Assembly: GCA_002695025.1 (NCBI GenBank)
Contig: NZNV01000017.1
Location: 558,001-622,000, forward strand
Reading direction: 5' to 3'
Length of the DNA: 64,000 nucleotides
Source of the DNA: Owenweeksia sp.
GTDB taxonomy: Bacteria; Bacteroidota; Bacteroidia; Flavobacteriales; Schleiferiaceae
This document shows positions 53,146-61,899 of the stretch, one piece after another. The notes under the pieces were generated by a model that was given only the letters and a program-made list of their open reading frames with translations, was not told the DNA's origin and searched no databases. Within the stretch, counting starts at the first letter, position 1; each line of letters starts with the position of its first letter. The translations under genes and the position numbers were made by a program.

Positions 53146-55281
53146 ATGAAAGCCACCATCGTTTTACTCTTCGTATTGTTCAGCATGGTTTTACCGGCCC
53201 AAACTATCATCAGTGGTACGGTAACAGACCGCAAAGGGCAGCCACTTCCCGGGGCCAACGTATACCTAAGGGGCACGTATGATGGTGCTTCCGCAGATAA
53301 GGCAGGTAACTTCAACTTTACCACGCAAAAGGATGGCGAGCAGGTGCTGGTAGTTTCAGCTATAGGTTTTCATACGTATGAAATGGCCATCTATTGTAAT
53401 GGGGCGATTAAGCAGGATGTTCAGCTAAAGGAAACCATCAGTGAACTGAACGCGGTGAACATTACGGCCGGAGCCATGGAAGCCAGTGATGAAAAGCGCT
53501 CTGTAGTGATAAAACCACTGGACATTGTTACCACCTCCGGGGCGTTGGGTGATATTGCTGGCGCTCTGAATACCCTACCGGGTACAGCTACCGTGGGTAA
53601 TGACGGTCGCCTCTTTGTAAGGGGAGGAGATGCTACGGAAACAGCCATTTTCTTTGACGGACTTAAGGTAAGTAATGCCTATGGTGCTTCTACCTCAGGC
53701 GTGCCTACCCGCACCCGTTTCAGCCCACAGCTTTTTAAAGGTACTTTCTTCAGTACCGGAGGTTATTCTGCGGAATTTGGTCAGGCTCTTTCTTCGGTTT
53801 TGGTTTTGAATACCGTGGATATGCCAGTGCGCAGCCAGACGGATATCAGCCTGATGACGGTAGGAGGGGGTTTAGCCCATACCCAAACCGGTGACAGGAC
53901 TTCCGGTAGTCTCTCTGTGTCCTATACAGATCTTAAACCCTACCAGGCTATTATTCCTCAGGATTTTGACTGGCAAAGAGCACCTTTTTCTTTTGCCGGA
54001 GAAGGACAGCTTCGTCATAAGATCGGTAAAAAGGGATTGGTAAAAGGTTTTTACAGTCACCAGCGTTCCGGGCTGGATATCTGGCAAAAAGTACCCGGTG
54101 AGGAAGGAAGGGGACAGCATATTCAAATAGCCAACCGTTACCATTTCGGCAATATCAGTCTAAAGCAAAGCCTCTCGGATAAGTGGTTACTGGAAGGAGG
54201 TAGTAGTCTTTCGTTCAATACGGATAAGCTGGAAATAGACACTTTACCCCTTGAGCGGCAAAAAGACCTGGCTCATTTTAAGGTAAAGGCTACCTATTTT
54301 CATAATGATCGCCTTCATCTTGTCAGTGGAGCAGAGCACTTTGTGCAGGATTACCGGGAAGCCCAGCCAGAGCAAAAACTGAAGCGCTCCTTCCGGGGAA
54401 ATCTCACCGCTGCCTTTAGTGAGTTAAACTATTATTTCTCTTCAGATTGGGCTGTGCGTGCCGGCTTGCGTGCGGAAGTGGATGCCTTGAACCATAATAG
54501 CTACGTTTCCCCACGGCTTTCCACGGCTTACAAACTCAATACGAAGTCCCAGCTTTCACTGGCTTATGGACGATTTAACCAGGATGCAGAAGATAGTTAC
54601 CGCATTTTAGAACAAGGTTTAGAACATACCATTGCCCGGCATTATGTGTTTAATTACCTCTTTACCAAAGCAGGTTATACCCTGCGTGCCGAAGCATTCT
54701 ATAAAGATTACGATCGTTTGATAACGGTAAACAGTTTGGGAATGCCAGCAAACCAGGGTTATGGCTGGGCCAGGGGATTGGATGTGTTTTTCCGTGATCA
54801 GGAAACCCTGAAGAATACCGATTACTGGATCACCTATTCACTGGTGGACAGCAAACGGAGGTACGATGCGTATGATGAGCTGGTACAACCTTCTTTTGCA
54901 CCCCGCCATAATGTAGCCGTGGTAGCTAAACACTTTGTTTCGTCCCTGAAATCCCAAATAGGAGGAAGCTGGAACTGGAATGATGGACTGGTGTACCACA
55001 ACCCCAATGAAGGTAGTGGCCAGAATTCCAAGACACCAGCCTACAGCAACCTGAGTGTAAGCTGGAGCTACCTGCATCGCCAGAATGTTATCCTGCATGC
55101 CGCTGTGACCAATGTGCTGGGACGCAATAATATTTTTGGTTATCGCTATGCCGATACACCTGATGCCTCCGGCAGCTTTCCTTCTCTGCCCATGACGCAG
55201 GGTGCCAAACGATTTTTCTTTATCGGCCTCTTTATCACTCTATCCGATGACAAAAAGGCCAATCAACTCAATAATTTATAA
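53146..55281 (+). CDS. TonB-dependent outer-membrane receptor with carboxypeptidase-regulatory-like domain
   Basis: 711 aa. Signal peptide (MKATIVLLFVLFSMVLPAQ) is followed by a carboxypeptidase-D-regulatory-like domain (ISGTVTDRKGQPLPGANVYLRG, about 24-105). The plug follows (LGDIAGALNTLPGTATVGNDGRLFVRGGDATETAIFFDGLKVSN), and then a beta barrel with alternating aromatic strands to the C-terminus (GAKRFFFIGLFITLSDD). It is short for a SusC-like protein and has no adjacent SusD, so it more likely handles a small ligand such as a metal chelate or peptide. It probably forms one unit with the small exported protein and the LytS/LytTR pair. Confidence 0.9.
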   Translation: MKATIVLLFVLFSMVLPAQTIISGTVTDRKGQPLPGANVYLRGTYDGASADKAGNFNFTTQKDGEQVLVVSAIGFHTYEMAIYCNGAIKQDVQLKETISELNAVNITAGAMEASDEKRSVVIKPLDIVTTSGALGDIAGALNTLPGTATVGNDGRLFVRGGDATETAIFFDGLKVSNAYGASTSGVPTRTRFSPQLFKGTFFSTGGYSAEFGQALSSVLVLNTVDMPVRSQTDISLMTVGGGLAHTQTGDRTSGSLSVSYTDLKPYQAIIPQDFDWQRAPFSFAGEGQLRHKIGKKGLVKGFYSHQRSGLDIWQKVPGEEGRGQHIQIANRYHFGNISLKQSLSDKWLLEGGSSLSFNTDKLEIDTLPLERQKDLAHFKVKATYFHNDRLHLVSGAEHFVQDYREAQPEQKLKRSFRGNLTAAFSELNYYFSSDWAVRAGLRAEVDALNHNSYVSPRLSTAYKLNTKSQLSLAYGRFNQDAEDSYRILEQGLEHTIARHYVFNYLFTKAGYTLRAEAFYKDYDRLITVNSLGMPANQGYGWARGLDVFFRDQETLKNTDYWITYSLVDSKRRYDAYDELVQPSFAPRHNVAVVAKHFVSSLKSQIGGSWNWNDGLVYHNPNEGSGQNSKTPAYSNLSVSWSYLHRQNVILHAAVTNVLGRNNIFGYRYADTPDASGSFPSLPMTQGAKRFFFIGLFITLSDDKKANQLNNL

Positions 55282-55299
55282 ACCCTAAACACTTACGTT

Positions 55300-55953
55300 A
55301 TGAAAGTTATTTCAATTGCTTTTGCCCTTATTCTAGGTTTCGGTTTTACCAGTGTGGCCCAGGAAGGGGCTTATACCGAGGCTATGCAAACCAATATTAA
55401 GGCTATGAAAGATGCCAGCGGTACACAAGACTACCAGGCTGTGGCCAATACCTTTAGCCGTATTTCGAAAATGAACAGCTCGGAATGGTTGCCTGCGTAT
55501 TATACCGGTTTTGTATACGTGATCATGAGTTTTCAATCCGGCCTTACAGATGATGAGCGCGATGCCTACCTGGATATAGCCGGAAAGTACGCGGACCAGG
55601 CTGCCGGAATTTCGGAGAACAATTCGGAGATCATCGCTTTACAGGGCTATGTGAAAATGGCCGAACTATCAGTAAAACCGGCCATCCGTGGGCCTTTCAT
55701 GAGTGGAACCATCATGAAACTCTTTGGGAAGGCTATGGAACTGGATCCCGAAAACCCACGCGCCATGCTGTTGATGGGGCGTATGAAATACGGTACTGCT
55801 CAGTTCTTTAAGTCTGGTACCGAAGAGGCCTGTGCGCTTATAAACGGCAGCCTTAAATTGTTTGAGAAGGAGCACGATCGTGGTATTCTGCCCCATTGGG
55901 GAAAACCTATGGCTGAACAGGTAAGTAAGAGTTGTAATTCCAGCCAGGAATAA
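55300..55953 (+). CDS. exported TPR-like protein of unknown function
   Basis: A 217-aa protein with a signal peptide (MKVISIAFALILGFGFTSVAQ). The rest is alpha-helical with TPR-like spacing (YTEAMQTNIKAMKDA, YQAVANTFSRISKMNSSEWLPAYYTGFVYVIMSF, then GTIMKLFGKAMELDPENPRAMLLMGRMKYGTA). The ELDPENPRAMLLMGRM segment is the clearest TPR-type match. It is probably periplasmic. It lies 18 nt after the receptor and 29 nt before the kinase, suggesting a sensing or adaptor role between them, which is inference. Confidence 0.83.
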   Translation: MKVISIAFALILGFGFTSVAQEGAYTEAMQTNIKAMKDASGTQDYQAVANTFSRISKMNSSEWLPAYYTGFVYVIMSFQSGLTDDERDAYLDIAGKYADQAAGISENNSEIIALQGYVKMAELSVKPAIRGPFMSGTIMKLFGKAMELDPENPRAMLLMGRMKYGTAQFFKSGTEEACALINGSLKLFEKEHDRGILPHWGKPMAEQVSKSCNSSQE

Positions 55954-55982
55954 ATGTAAATTTCAAAACGGAAAATCCAATC

Positions 55983-57044
55983 ATGCGTTTCAACGAATCA
56001 TTGCGGTCCTTTCGGGAGTTTGTCAATTACATAGTGATCAATACCGTCATAGCGTTGGCGATCACCTTTTTCTTTTGCGCATCCTGTTTCCTGGATCCAC
56101 AGGAATGGACCTATGCCGGGCGTTTATGGCTGTATTCATTTCTTATTTCCCTGGCTTTAAGCGGAGGTATTGGTGCGCTGGATGCACGTATTAATCGTTC
56201 ATTACCCTGGCATAAAGCACCCTTGAAAAGATTCCTGCTGGAATTACTTACGGTTACGGTATATTCCTTTGTAGCCTGCTTTGTGGTGGTTTTCCTTTTT
56301 CATTGGGTACTGGGTAATTTTACACTGGATAGCATTCCCTGGGAAGACCTCACGGAGCAAACCTACCGGCCTGTTATCATCGCTTATATCATCACCAGTT
56401 TTTTTGTGAGTCGCTCCTTTTTAATGGAATGGCGGCAGGCTGCCGTAGATGCCGAAAAGCTGAGGTCCGAGCGTTTTGCAGGGCAGTACCAGGTGTTGAA
56501 GGATCAGTTGAACCCGCATTTTCTGTTCAACTCGCTCAATGCCCTTTCCAATGTGGTGCATGAAGATCAGGAAAAGGCGGTTCAGTTTATCCAGCAGTTA
56601 TCGCGCTTTTACCGCTACATACTGGATGTACAGCATGAAGAAGTTGTGAGCTTGCAGCAGGAACTGGATTTTGCGCAACGTTACCTCTACCTTCAAAGCC
56701 TCCGTTTTGAGGATAAGTTGCAATCAGAGATTGACGTACGCGTACAGGAAGAAGATTGCATTCCTCCCCTGGCTATACAGATCTGTTTGGAAAACGTGAT
56801 AAAACACAATGAAATATCCAAGGATCACTCTTTGAAGGTTATTATCCGCAGAGAATCGGATCGCTTATGTATCTGTAATAACCTGCAGGTAAAAAACAAC
56901 CGCGTACCGGAGCCTTCGGGTATCGGGCTTACCAATATCCGGGAGCGCTACCGGATGCTGTCTGGCAGGGAAGTGGAAGTGGAAAAATCGCAAACGGAAT
57001 TCAGGGTTTACCTTCCCATCCTTAAATTGGGCCAGTCATTATGA
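55983..57044 (+). CDS. LytS/YehU-type sensor histidine kinase
   Basis: A 353-aa kinase. Four N-terminal membrane helices (VIALAITFFFCASCF, LYSFLISLALSGGIG, VTVYSFVACFVVVFLFHWV, IIAYIITSFFVSRSFL) have no large periplasmic loop. The HisKA_7TM-like His box is LNPHFLFNSLNALSN (H near 178). The ATPase domain has the N box ENVIKHNE and the G box SGIGLTNIRERY. It should phosphorylate the LytTR regulator encoded next, whose ATG overlaps its TGA (ATGA). The signal may be membrane-borne or come from the receptor and exported protein. Confidence 0.93.
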   Translation: MRFNESLRSFREFVNYIVINTVIALAITFFFCASCFLDPQEWTYAGRLWLYSFLISLALSGGIGALDARINRSLPWHKAPLKRFLLELLTVTVYSFVACFVVVFLFHWVLGNFTLDSIPWEDLTEQTYRPVIIAYIITSFFVSRSFLMEWRQAAVDAEKLRSERFAGQYQVLKDQLNPHFLFNSLNALSNVVHEDQEKAVQFIQQLSRFYRYILDVQHEEVVSLQQELDFAQRYLYLQSLRFEDKLQSEIDVRVQEEDCIPPLAIQICLENVIKHNEISKDHSLKVIIRRESDRLCICNNLQVKNNRVPEPSGIGLTNIRERYRMLSGREVEVEKSQTEFRVYLPILKLGQSL

Positions 57045-57799
57045 ATATACTGATCATAGAAGATGAAAGCCCGGCAGCAGAACGGCTCAGGCGTTTGCTG
57101 AAACCCCTGTTGCCGGATGCCTTTTTTCACGGTCCCCTGGATTCGGTACGATCAGCGGTAAACTGGCTGAACGATAATCCCAACCCGGACCTGATCTTCC
57201 TGGATATTCAACTGGCCGATGGTTTGAGCTTTGACATTTTCCGCCAGTATGATGTAAATACCCCGGTAATTTTCTGCACGGCCTATGATCAATATGCCAT
57301 CCGGGCTTTTAAGCTGAATAGCATCGACTACCTGCTGAAACCCATTGATCCTCATGACCTGGAAGGTGCTGTAACCAAATTCCTCCGGCAGCGCGAAACC
57401 AGGGCTCCGCATATTGATGTGGAATACCTGCAGCAAAGCATGCAGGTCCAGGAAAAGGTGTATAAGTCCCGATTCATTACCCGTATTGGCGACCAGCTAA
57501 AACCAGTGGAAGTAGAGGGGATATCACTGTTTTACAGTGCTGATAAAATTACGTTCATGCAACTGGAGAACGGCAGGCCGTATCCCCTGGATTACAGTCT
57601 TGACCAGGTGGAGGGGCTGGTAGATCCCCAACGTTTTTTCCGGGTGAACCGCAAATTCATCATTTCCATGTCCGGTATTGAAGATATCCGGACCTACAGC
57701 AGCAGCCGGCTAAAGCTGAAACTGAAGAACGTGGAGGATAAGGATGTGCTGGTAAGCCGTGAAAGGGTGAATGATTTTAAGAAATGGCTGGACCGCTGA
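57041..57799 (+). CDS. LytTR-family response regulator
   Basis: 252 aa. The receiver domain has E7, D8 (IIEDESPAAERLRRLL) and phosphoacceptor Asp in DLIFLDIQLADG near residue 54, with Lys in YLLKPIDPHDL. The C-terminal LytTR DNA-binding domain (about 140-252) has FITRIGDQLKPVEVEGISLFYSADKIT, RFFRVNRKFIISMSGI and SSRLKLKLKN. LytTR proteins bind paired direct repeats; such repeats are present at 53041-53070, upstream of the receptor. It forms a co-translated pair with the kinase. Confidence 0.94.
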   Translation: MNILIIEDESPAAERLRRLLKPLLPDAFFHGPLDSVRSAVNWLNDNPNPDLIFLDIQLADGLSFDIFRQYDVNTPVIFCTAYDQYAIRAFKLNSIDYLLKPIDPHDLEGAVTKFLRQRETRAPHIDVEYLQQSMQVQEKVYKSRFITRIGDQLKPVEVEGISLFYSADKITFMQLENGRPYPLDYSLDQVEGLVDPQRFFRVNRKFIISMSGIEDIRTYSSSRLKLKLKNVEDKDVLVSRERVNDFKKWLDR

Positions 57800-57861
57800 A
57801 TTCACAAAGGTTTTGCCTTTATTTGCGCAGTACATTCGTTAGTTACTAAACAAAAGGAGAT

Positions 57862-58968
57862 ATGAGACGAGTAATCAACGTTACAGTAGTCTTAATTGTA
57901 ATGGGTTTAATTTCACTGTCATTTACTTTTCCCAAAGAGGAGAAGAAGACTAAAAAGGTGAAAAATGTAATTCTTCTCATAGGTGACGGTATGGGCCTTT
58001 CCCAGATGTCATCCGCCTATTATTACCAGGATAAAACCCCTAATTTCAGTCGTTTTCCCTTTGTAGGTTTAAGTCGCACTTCGGCCTCTTCGCATAAAAT
58101 CACCGATTCTGCTGCCGGAGCCACGGCCTTGTCCAGCGGTAAAAAAACCTATAACGGGGCCATTGGCGTGGGTCCGGATACTAATGCCGTCAAGACCATC
58201 CTTGAATATTATCATGAGAAGGGTAACAGTACAGCGCTGATTGCTACTTCTTCCATTACACATGCTACACCCGCTTCGTTTTATGCCCATGTGGATTCAA
58301 GAAATAAGGCCCATGAAATTGCCACGTACATGGCACCTTCAGGAACCGATTTTTTTGCCGGGGGTGGACGCCAGTTCTTTGGCGGTGAAGAAATAGTAAA
58401 AGCCCTGACCGAAGAAGGTTACCTTATAGATACCAGTAAATTGGTACCGGCATCAGACCTGGACCCTGGCAGAAAATATGGCTTTTTATTGGCTAGTGAT
58501 GGTATGCCCCGCATGACGGAAGGCCGGGGTCCATTCCTGAAGAACGCTAGCGAGCTGGCGTTGGATTATCTTCAGAAAAAGGAGAAGCCCTTTTTCATGA
58601 TGATAGAAGGTTCCCAGATCGATTGGGGTGGACATGCCAATGAAGCAGATTACGTGGTTACCGAAGTATTGGATTTTGATGAGGTAATTGGCGCAGTACT
58701 GGATTTTGCAGAGAAGGACGGCCATACACTGGTTATTGTAACGGCAGACCATGAAACAGGCGGTTTCACCCTTTCCAGTGAATTGAAAAATGTGCCTTTT
58801 AAAGGCAAGCAAAATGATTATAATTCCATTGCACCAAGCTTTTCAACCGGTGGTCACAGTGCCGCTATGGTACCGGTATTGGCTTATGGCCCGGGTGCGG
58901 AAAACTTTGCCGGCATCTACCAGAATACTGAGATCCATGCAAAGATCATGGACCTGATCAGTAAATAA
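57862..58968 (+). CDS. alkaline phosphatase
   Basis: A 368-aa exported phosphomonoesterase with signal peptide (VINVTVVLIVMGLISLSFTF). Metal ligands and nucleophile are visible: ILLIGDGMGLSQM (Asp), ITDSAAGATALSSGKKTYNGAIG (nucleophile Ser in DSAAGATA), MMIEGSQIDWGGHAN, VTADHETGGF, and FSTGGHSAAMVPVLAYGPGAENF (His). It releases phosphate from organic monoesters in the periplasm or outside. It has an AAAAGGAG sequence 6 nt before the ATG, unusual in this Shine-Dalgarno-poor group. It converges directly with the next gene (no gap). Confidence 0.94.
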   Translation: MRRVINVTVVLIVMGLISLSFTFPKEEKKTKKVKNVILLIGDGMGLSQMSSAYYYQDKTPNFSRFPFVGLSRTSASSHKITDSAAGATALSSGKKTYNGAIGVGPDTNAVKTILEYYHEKGNSTALIATSSITHATPASFYAHVDSRNKAHEIATYMAPSGTDFFAGGGRQFFGGEEIVKALTEEGYLIDTSKLVPASDLDPGRKYGFLLASDGMPRMTEGRGPFLKNASELALDYLQKKEKPFFMMIEGSQIDWGGHANEADYVVTEVLDFDEVIGAVLDFAEKDGHTLVIVTADHETGGFTLSSELKNVPFKGKQNDYNSIAPSFSTGGHSAAMVPVLAYGPGAENFAGIYQNTEIHAKIMDLISK

Positions 58969-60672
58969 TTACCGTACTGATCTGAGTTTAATGGCACCAT
59001 TGCTCTCCAGGTTGGAGCGTATAGTGTATTGCTGTGTTTTTTTAGAGTCCTTGATAGCCAGCGACACAGTACAGGGCGGGCGCGTTCCCTCGCTGCGGGC
59101 AAATATCATCAGGTCGGATTCCGAACCCGGCACCAGGTCAACGGTTACAACGGTTGGCCGGGAGTCCAGCCCGTGATTAAATAGTATACAATTACCCCGG
59201 TAGTAGAGGGAAATAGTGTCCCCATCCACCTCCTGGTAGTCTTTCAGAATAACTTTTACAAAGCTGTCGCGGGTGGCAAAATCACCCTGGGTGTCAATTT
59301 TTCGCTTGTTTACTTCAGGGTCGCTGCGGGTTTCGTGGTAAGGAGTTTCCGGTTCGGGTTCCTTCACTTCTTCCACCTCTTCAGGCGGTAGAAGAGCTAC
59401 CCTTTCCGGTTTTTTATACTTACAAGGATCAATGGACTCCAGGTCAATGGTTTGCCCGGTACGTAAAAGAGCGGGATAACCTTCCGCAGTTTTGTAGGAT
59501 GTAAATACAAAGCGGTTATTCCAGTCCATATCCGGAAAAGCCATAGCCTGGAAGTTGGAGATAGCATCTCCCATTAGTTGCCGGGTCCAGCTTTGACCAA
59601 AATCCGAAGAGGTCATATAGGCAATAGGGTGTCCACTGGCCGAATCTGCTGGGTGCAGGTAGTACACCAGGTGCAACCGTCCGGAAATATCGGTTTTGAA
59701 TACGGGGCTTTTGGGAGCTGTAGAAGTACCTCCTTCCGAAAGAGGGGAGCTCTCTCCAAAGCGATACGTTTTCCACTGTTCACCTCCCTTTCTTTTTATA
59801 GAGAGTTGGTAATGAGGGTCACTTTGGTAATCCATAGGAGAAGAAGCAACCATAATGCTGCCGTCATTGGCTACCACCAGGTCACAATCGTAATAAACGG
59901 GTTCGGTGATTTTTTCAAAATGCCAGGTTTTAGCCCCCATCTTCTGCGAAGCCACTCCCAGGGAACCGCTCTCACTTCCTATAGCCACATGCACCGTATC
60001 CCCAAAACCGTAGGACACTGCACAGCCCACCGGGCGCTCACCAAAGGCAATGTCTGAGAACTGCCATAGTTTTCCGTTCCAAAAGGCATAGCGCGTAAAG
60101 GATTTACCAATGTTGTATACGAGGTGGATACGGTTTCCGCAGTCAATATCCAGGTCCATATCGGTACCCATCACCGGACCGGATATATTCTCATCCAGTA
60201 CTCTACGGGTCCATTTTTCACTGGCGCGGGAACGGTAGTAATGGTAAACAATACCTTTTGACCAGCGAAACTCACTTTCGGCCAGGAAAATATGCACCGA
60301 ACCACGGTTATCCGTGCCCATTACCGCGTTGTATACAGCCATAGGCTTTCGGGACGAAGAATCCCGGTGCCCATGAGTGTGCAGGACTTCTTCACTCCAG
60401 GTGATGCCGTTATTGGTGCTTTTGGCGTAGTGTACGTTATGGCCGTTGCTGAACAAGACATGCACTTCACTGCTCCAGCTTTCTACAATGGACCACTCCT
60501 GGCCGGCCATGGCCTTTTCATCTTCACTGACAAGTATTTGTTTGGCGGAAGTTCCCTGGTCCGTAACGGTAAGGGATGAATGTTCACCCGCTTGGGCCAT
60601 AATCCCAGGCCCTTGCACTATAAAACTTCCCGCAAAAAGAAGGGGAAGACGTAATAATTTCAATCTTCTCAT
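58969..60672 (-). CDS. exported beta-propeller (BNR/sialidase-like) protein with C-terminal beta domain
   Basis: About 567 aa from ATG at 60672, where the signal peptide begins (LKLLRLPLLFAGSFIVQGPGIMAQ). The longest frame starts at 60738 and the ATG at 60681 is also possible. The N-terminal part has repeats of BNR type (STNNGITWSEEVLHTHG, SSDFGQSWTRQLMG). Catalytic sialidase residues were not identified. An acidic, proline-rich linker (EEVEEVKEPEPETPYHE) joins a C-terminal domain (YQEVDGDTISLYYRGNCILFNHGLDSRPTVVTVDL) of a type common in secreted Bacteroidota proteins. No T9SS sorting domain is seen. Function unknown. Confidence 0.82.
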   Translation of the reverse strand: MRRLKLLRLPLLFAGSFIVQGPGIMAQAGEHSSLTVTDQGTSAKQILVSEDEKAMAGQEWSIVESWSSEVHVLFSNGHNVHYAKSTNNGITWSEEVLHTHGHRDSSSRKPMAVYNAVMGTDNRGSVHIFLAESEFRWSKGIVYHYYRSRASEKWTRRVLDENISGPVMGTDMDLDIDCGNRIHLVYNIGKSFTRYAFWNGKLWQFSDIAFGERPVGCAVSYGFGDTVHVAIGSESGSLGVASQKMGAKTWHFEKITEPVYYDCDLVVANDGSIMVASSPMDYQSDPHYQLSIKRKGGEQWKTYRFGESSPLSEGGTSTAPKSPVFKTDISGRLHLVYYLHPADSASGHPIAYMTSSDFGQSWTRQLMGDAISNFQAMAFPDMDWNNRFVFTSYKTAEGYPALLRTGQTIDLESIDPCKYKKPERVALLPPEEVEEVKEPEPETPYHETRSDPEVNKRKIDTQGDFATRDSFVKVILKDYQEVDGDTISLYYRGNCILFNHGLDSRPTVVTVDLVPGSESDLMIFARSEGTRPPCTVSLAIKDSKKTQQYTIRSNLESNGAIKLRSVR

Positions 60673-60774
60673 TTCAAACATCCTAATTAAAACGGGTGAA
60701 AGCTTGCTAACTGGTGTGGCAAAATTACGGAATCCCATAGATAAGGAAATTTCTTACCACGCTGAAATTCAGGC

Positions 60775-61428
60775 CTATGCTTTGCAAATAAACACCAAAG
60801 TTTTTAAGGTGGTTGGCAGCGCGTCTATTCCCTGTAATTCTTCTGTAAAATCCCTGATCTCAACTTCTTTAAAACCAGATGAGTCTAATAGATCCAGAAT
60901 GTTTTTCTCTTTGCGCAAATGAAAACCATAGCGTGTAAAGGGAATATTTTTCATGATTTCCTCTGGGCGTATAGCCAGGGCTAAGGTCCCTTTGGGTTTC
61001 AGGACCCGCCTGATCTCGCGCAATTCTTGCAGTGGGTCTGCCCAAAAGTAAATGGTGTTTACGGTAATTACATGATCAAAATAATGGTCATTGAAGGGAA
61101 GATTTTGGGCTTCAGCTTCTATAAAACGCATCCTGCCTTGCTCTACCCATTCAGCATTCAGCTGCTGTGCGGCTTCTACCATGGTGGCGGAATAATCCAC
61201 TCCCGTATACAAGCCATCGGGAGCTTTTTCAAGTATTTCCTGGGCAAAATGACCATTCCCCATGCCAATCTCCAGTACATGATGGCCAGCTTCAGGGCTC
61301 AGTTGAGCTATGGCAAAGCGGTTCATTCCGGCATTGCCATAATTCATTTGCCTGGCTACCTCCATCCCTGTTTCGCCCAGTGGCTTGCAAAGTTGGGAGG
61401 CTATCATTTTCTGGGTTTCCTGGTCCAT
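60775..61428 (-). CDS. class I SAM-dependent methyltransferase
   Basis: 217 aa with the Rossmann-type SAM site: motif I VLEIGMGNGHF (about 51-61), the acidic end of strand 2 in YTGVDYSATMVEAA, FIEAEAQNLPFNDHYFDHVITVNTIYFWADP and LKPKGTLALAIRP. This is the UbiE/Methyltransf_11 type. The substrate is unknown. It begins 1 nt after the VOC gene stop, making a two-gene operon. Confidence 0.9.
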   Translation of the reverse strand: MDQETQKMIASQLCKPLGETGMEVARQMNYGNAGMNRFAIAQLSPEAGHHVLEIGMGNGHFAQEILEKAPDGLYTGVDYSATMVEAAQQLNAEWVEQGRMRFIEAEAQNLPFNDHYFDHVITVNTIYFWADPLQELREIRRVLKPKGTLALAIRPEEIMKNIPFTRYGFHLRKEKNILDLLDSSGFKEVEIRDFTEELQGIDALPTTLKTLVFICKA

Positions 61429-61429
61429 G

Positions 61430-61804
61430 TTAGTCTATTACAGAAGTGATCCACCATGTATTACCCCAGGGGTCGCGTACTCCGCAGCTGCGGCCGTAAT
61501 CCTGGTCTTGTGGTTCCAGTAGTGAGGTGCAACCATTTTGCAGTGCCCGTTGGTAACATTCGTCCGCATTTTCCACGTAGATCATCATACCGGCCGGGCA
61601 GGGAGGATATTCAGCATTACTGCCACCTATCATCAATACACTTTCGTGTATCCATAGCTCGGCATGCATCAAACCTCCATCCTCGTGTTCATGGTACATT
61701 TTTTCCCTTGCGTTAAACACTTTCTTGGCAAAATCCAGGAATGTGCGGCCGTCCTTTAAGATAAGGTAGGGCATGAGTGCCTGGTATCCTTCGGGTAATT
61801 TCAT
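61430..61804 (-). CDS. VOC family protein (glyoxalase/PhnB-like)
   Basis: 124 aa from ATG at 61804 (MKLPEGYQALMPYLIL), where homologues normally begin; the longer frame from 61843 adds 13 residues. It has a paired beta-alpha-beta-beta-beta fold: MHAELWIHESVLMIGG, MMIYVENADECYQRALQNGCTSL, and YGRSCGVRDPWGNTWWI, the end motif of the YP/PhnB-like group. Members include metal-dependent enzymes and drug-binding proteins; the ligand here is not known. It is transcribed ahead of the methyltransferase gene. Confidence 0.88.
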   Translation of the reverse strand: MKLPEGYQALMPYLILKDGRTFLDFAKKVFNAREKMYHEHEDGGLMHAELWIHESVLMIGGSNAEYPPCPAGMMIYVENADECYQRALQNGCTSLLEPQDQDYGRSCGVRDPWGNTWWITSVID

Positions 61805-61876
61805 AGTTGGATCTATATAAATATGAGCCTCGAAATTACACAAATGATGGCGTTGTACTGTAGATGCAAACCGTTT

Positions 61877-61899
61877 TAATCCGGAAAATTACCGGATTA
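61877..61899 (-). terminator. hairpin at the end of recQ
   Basis: TAATCCGG (61877-61884) and CCGGATTA (61892-61899) form an 8-bp stem with a 7-nt loop that includes the recQ stop codon. There is no T-run after it on the minus strand, so it may be a weak or factor-assisted terminator. Confidence 0.4.
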
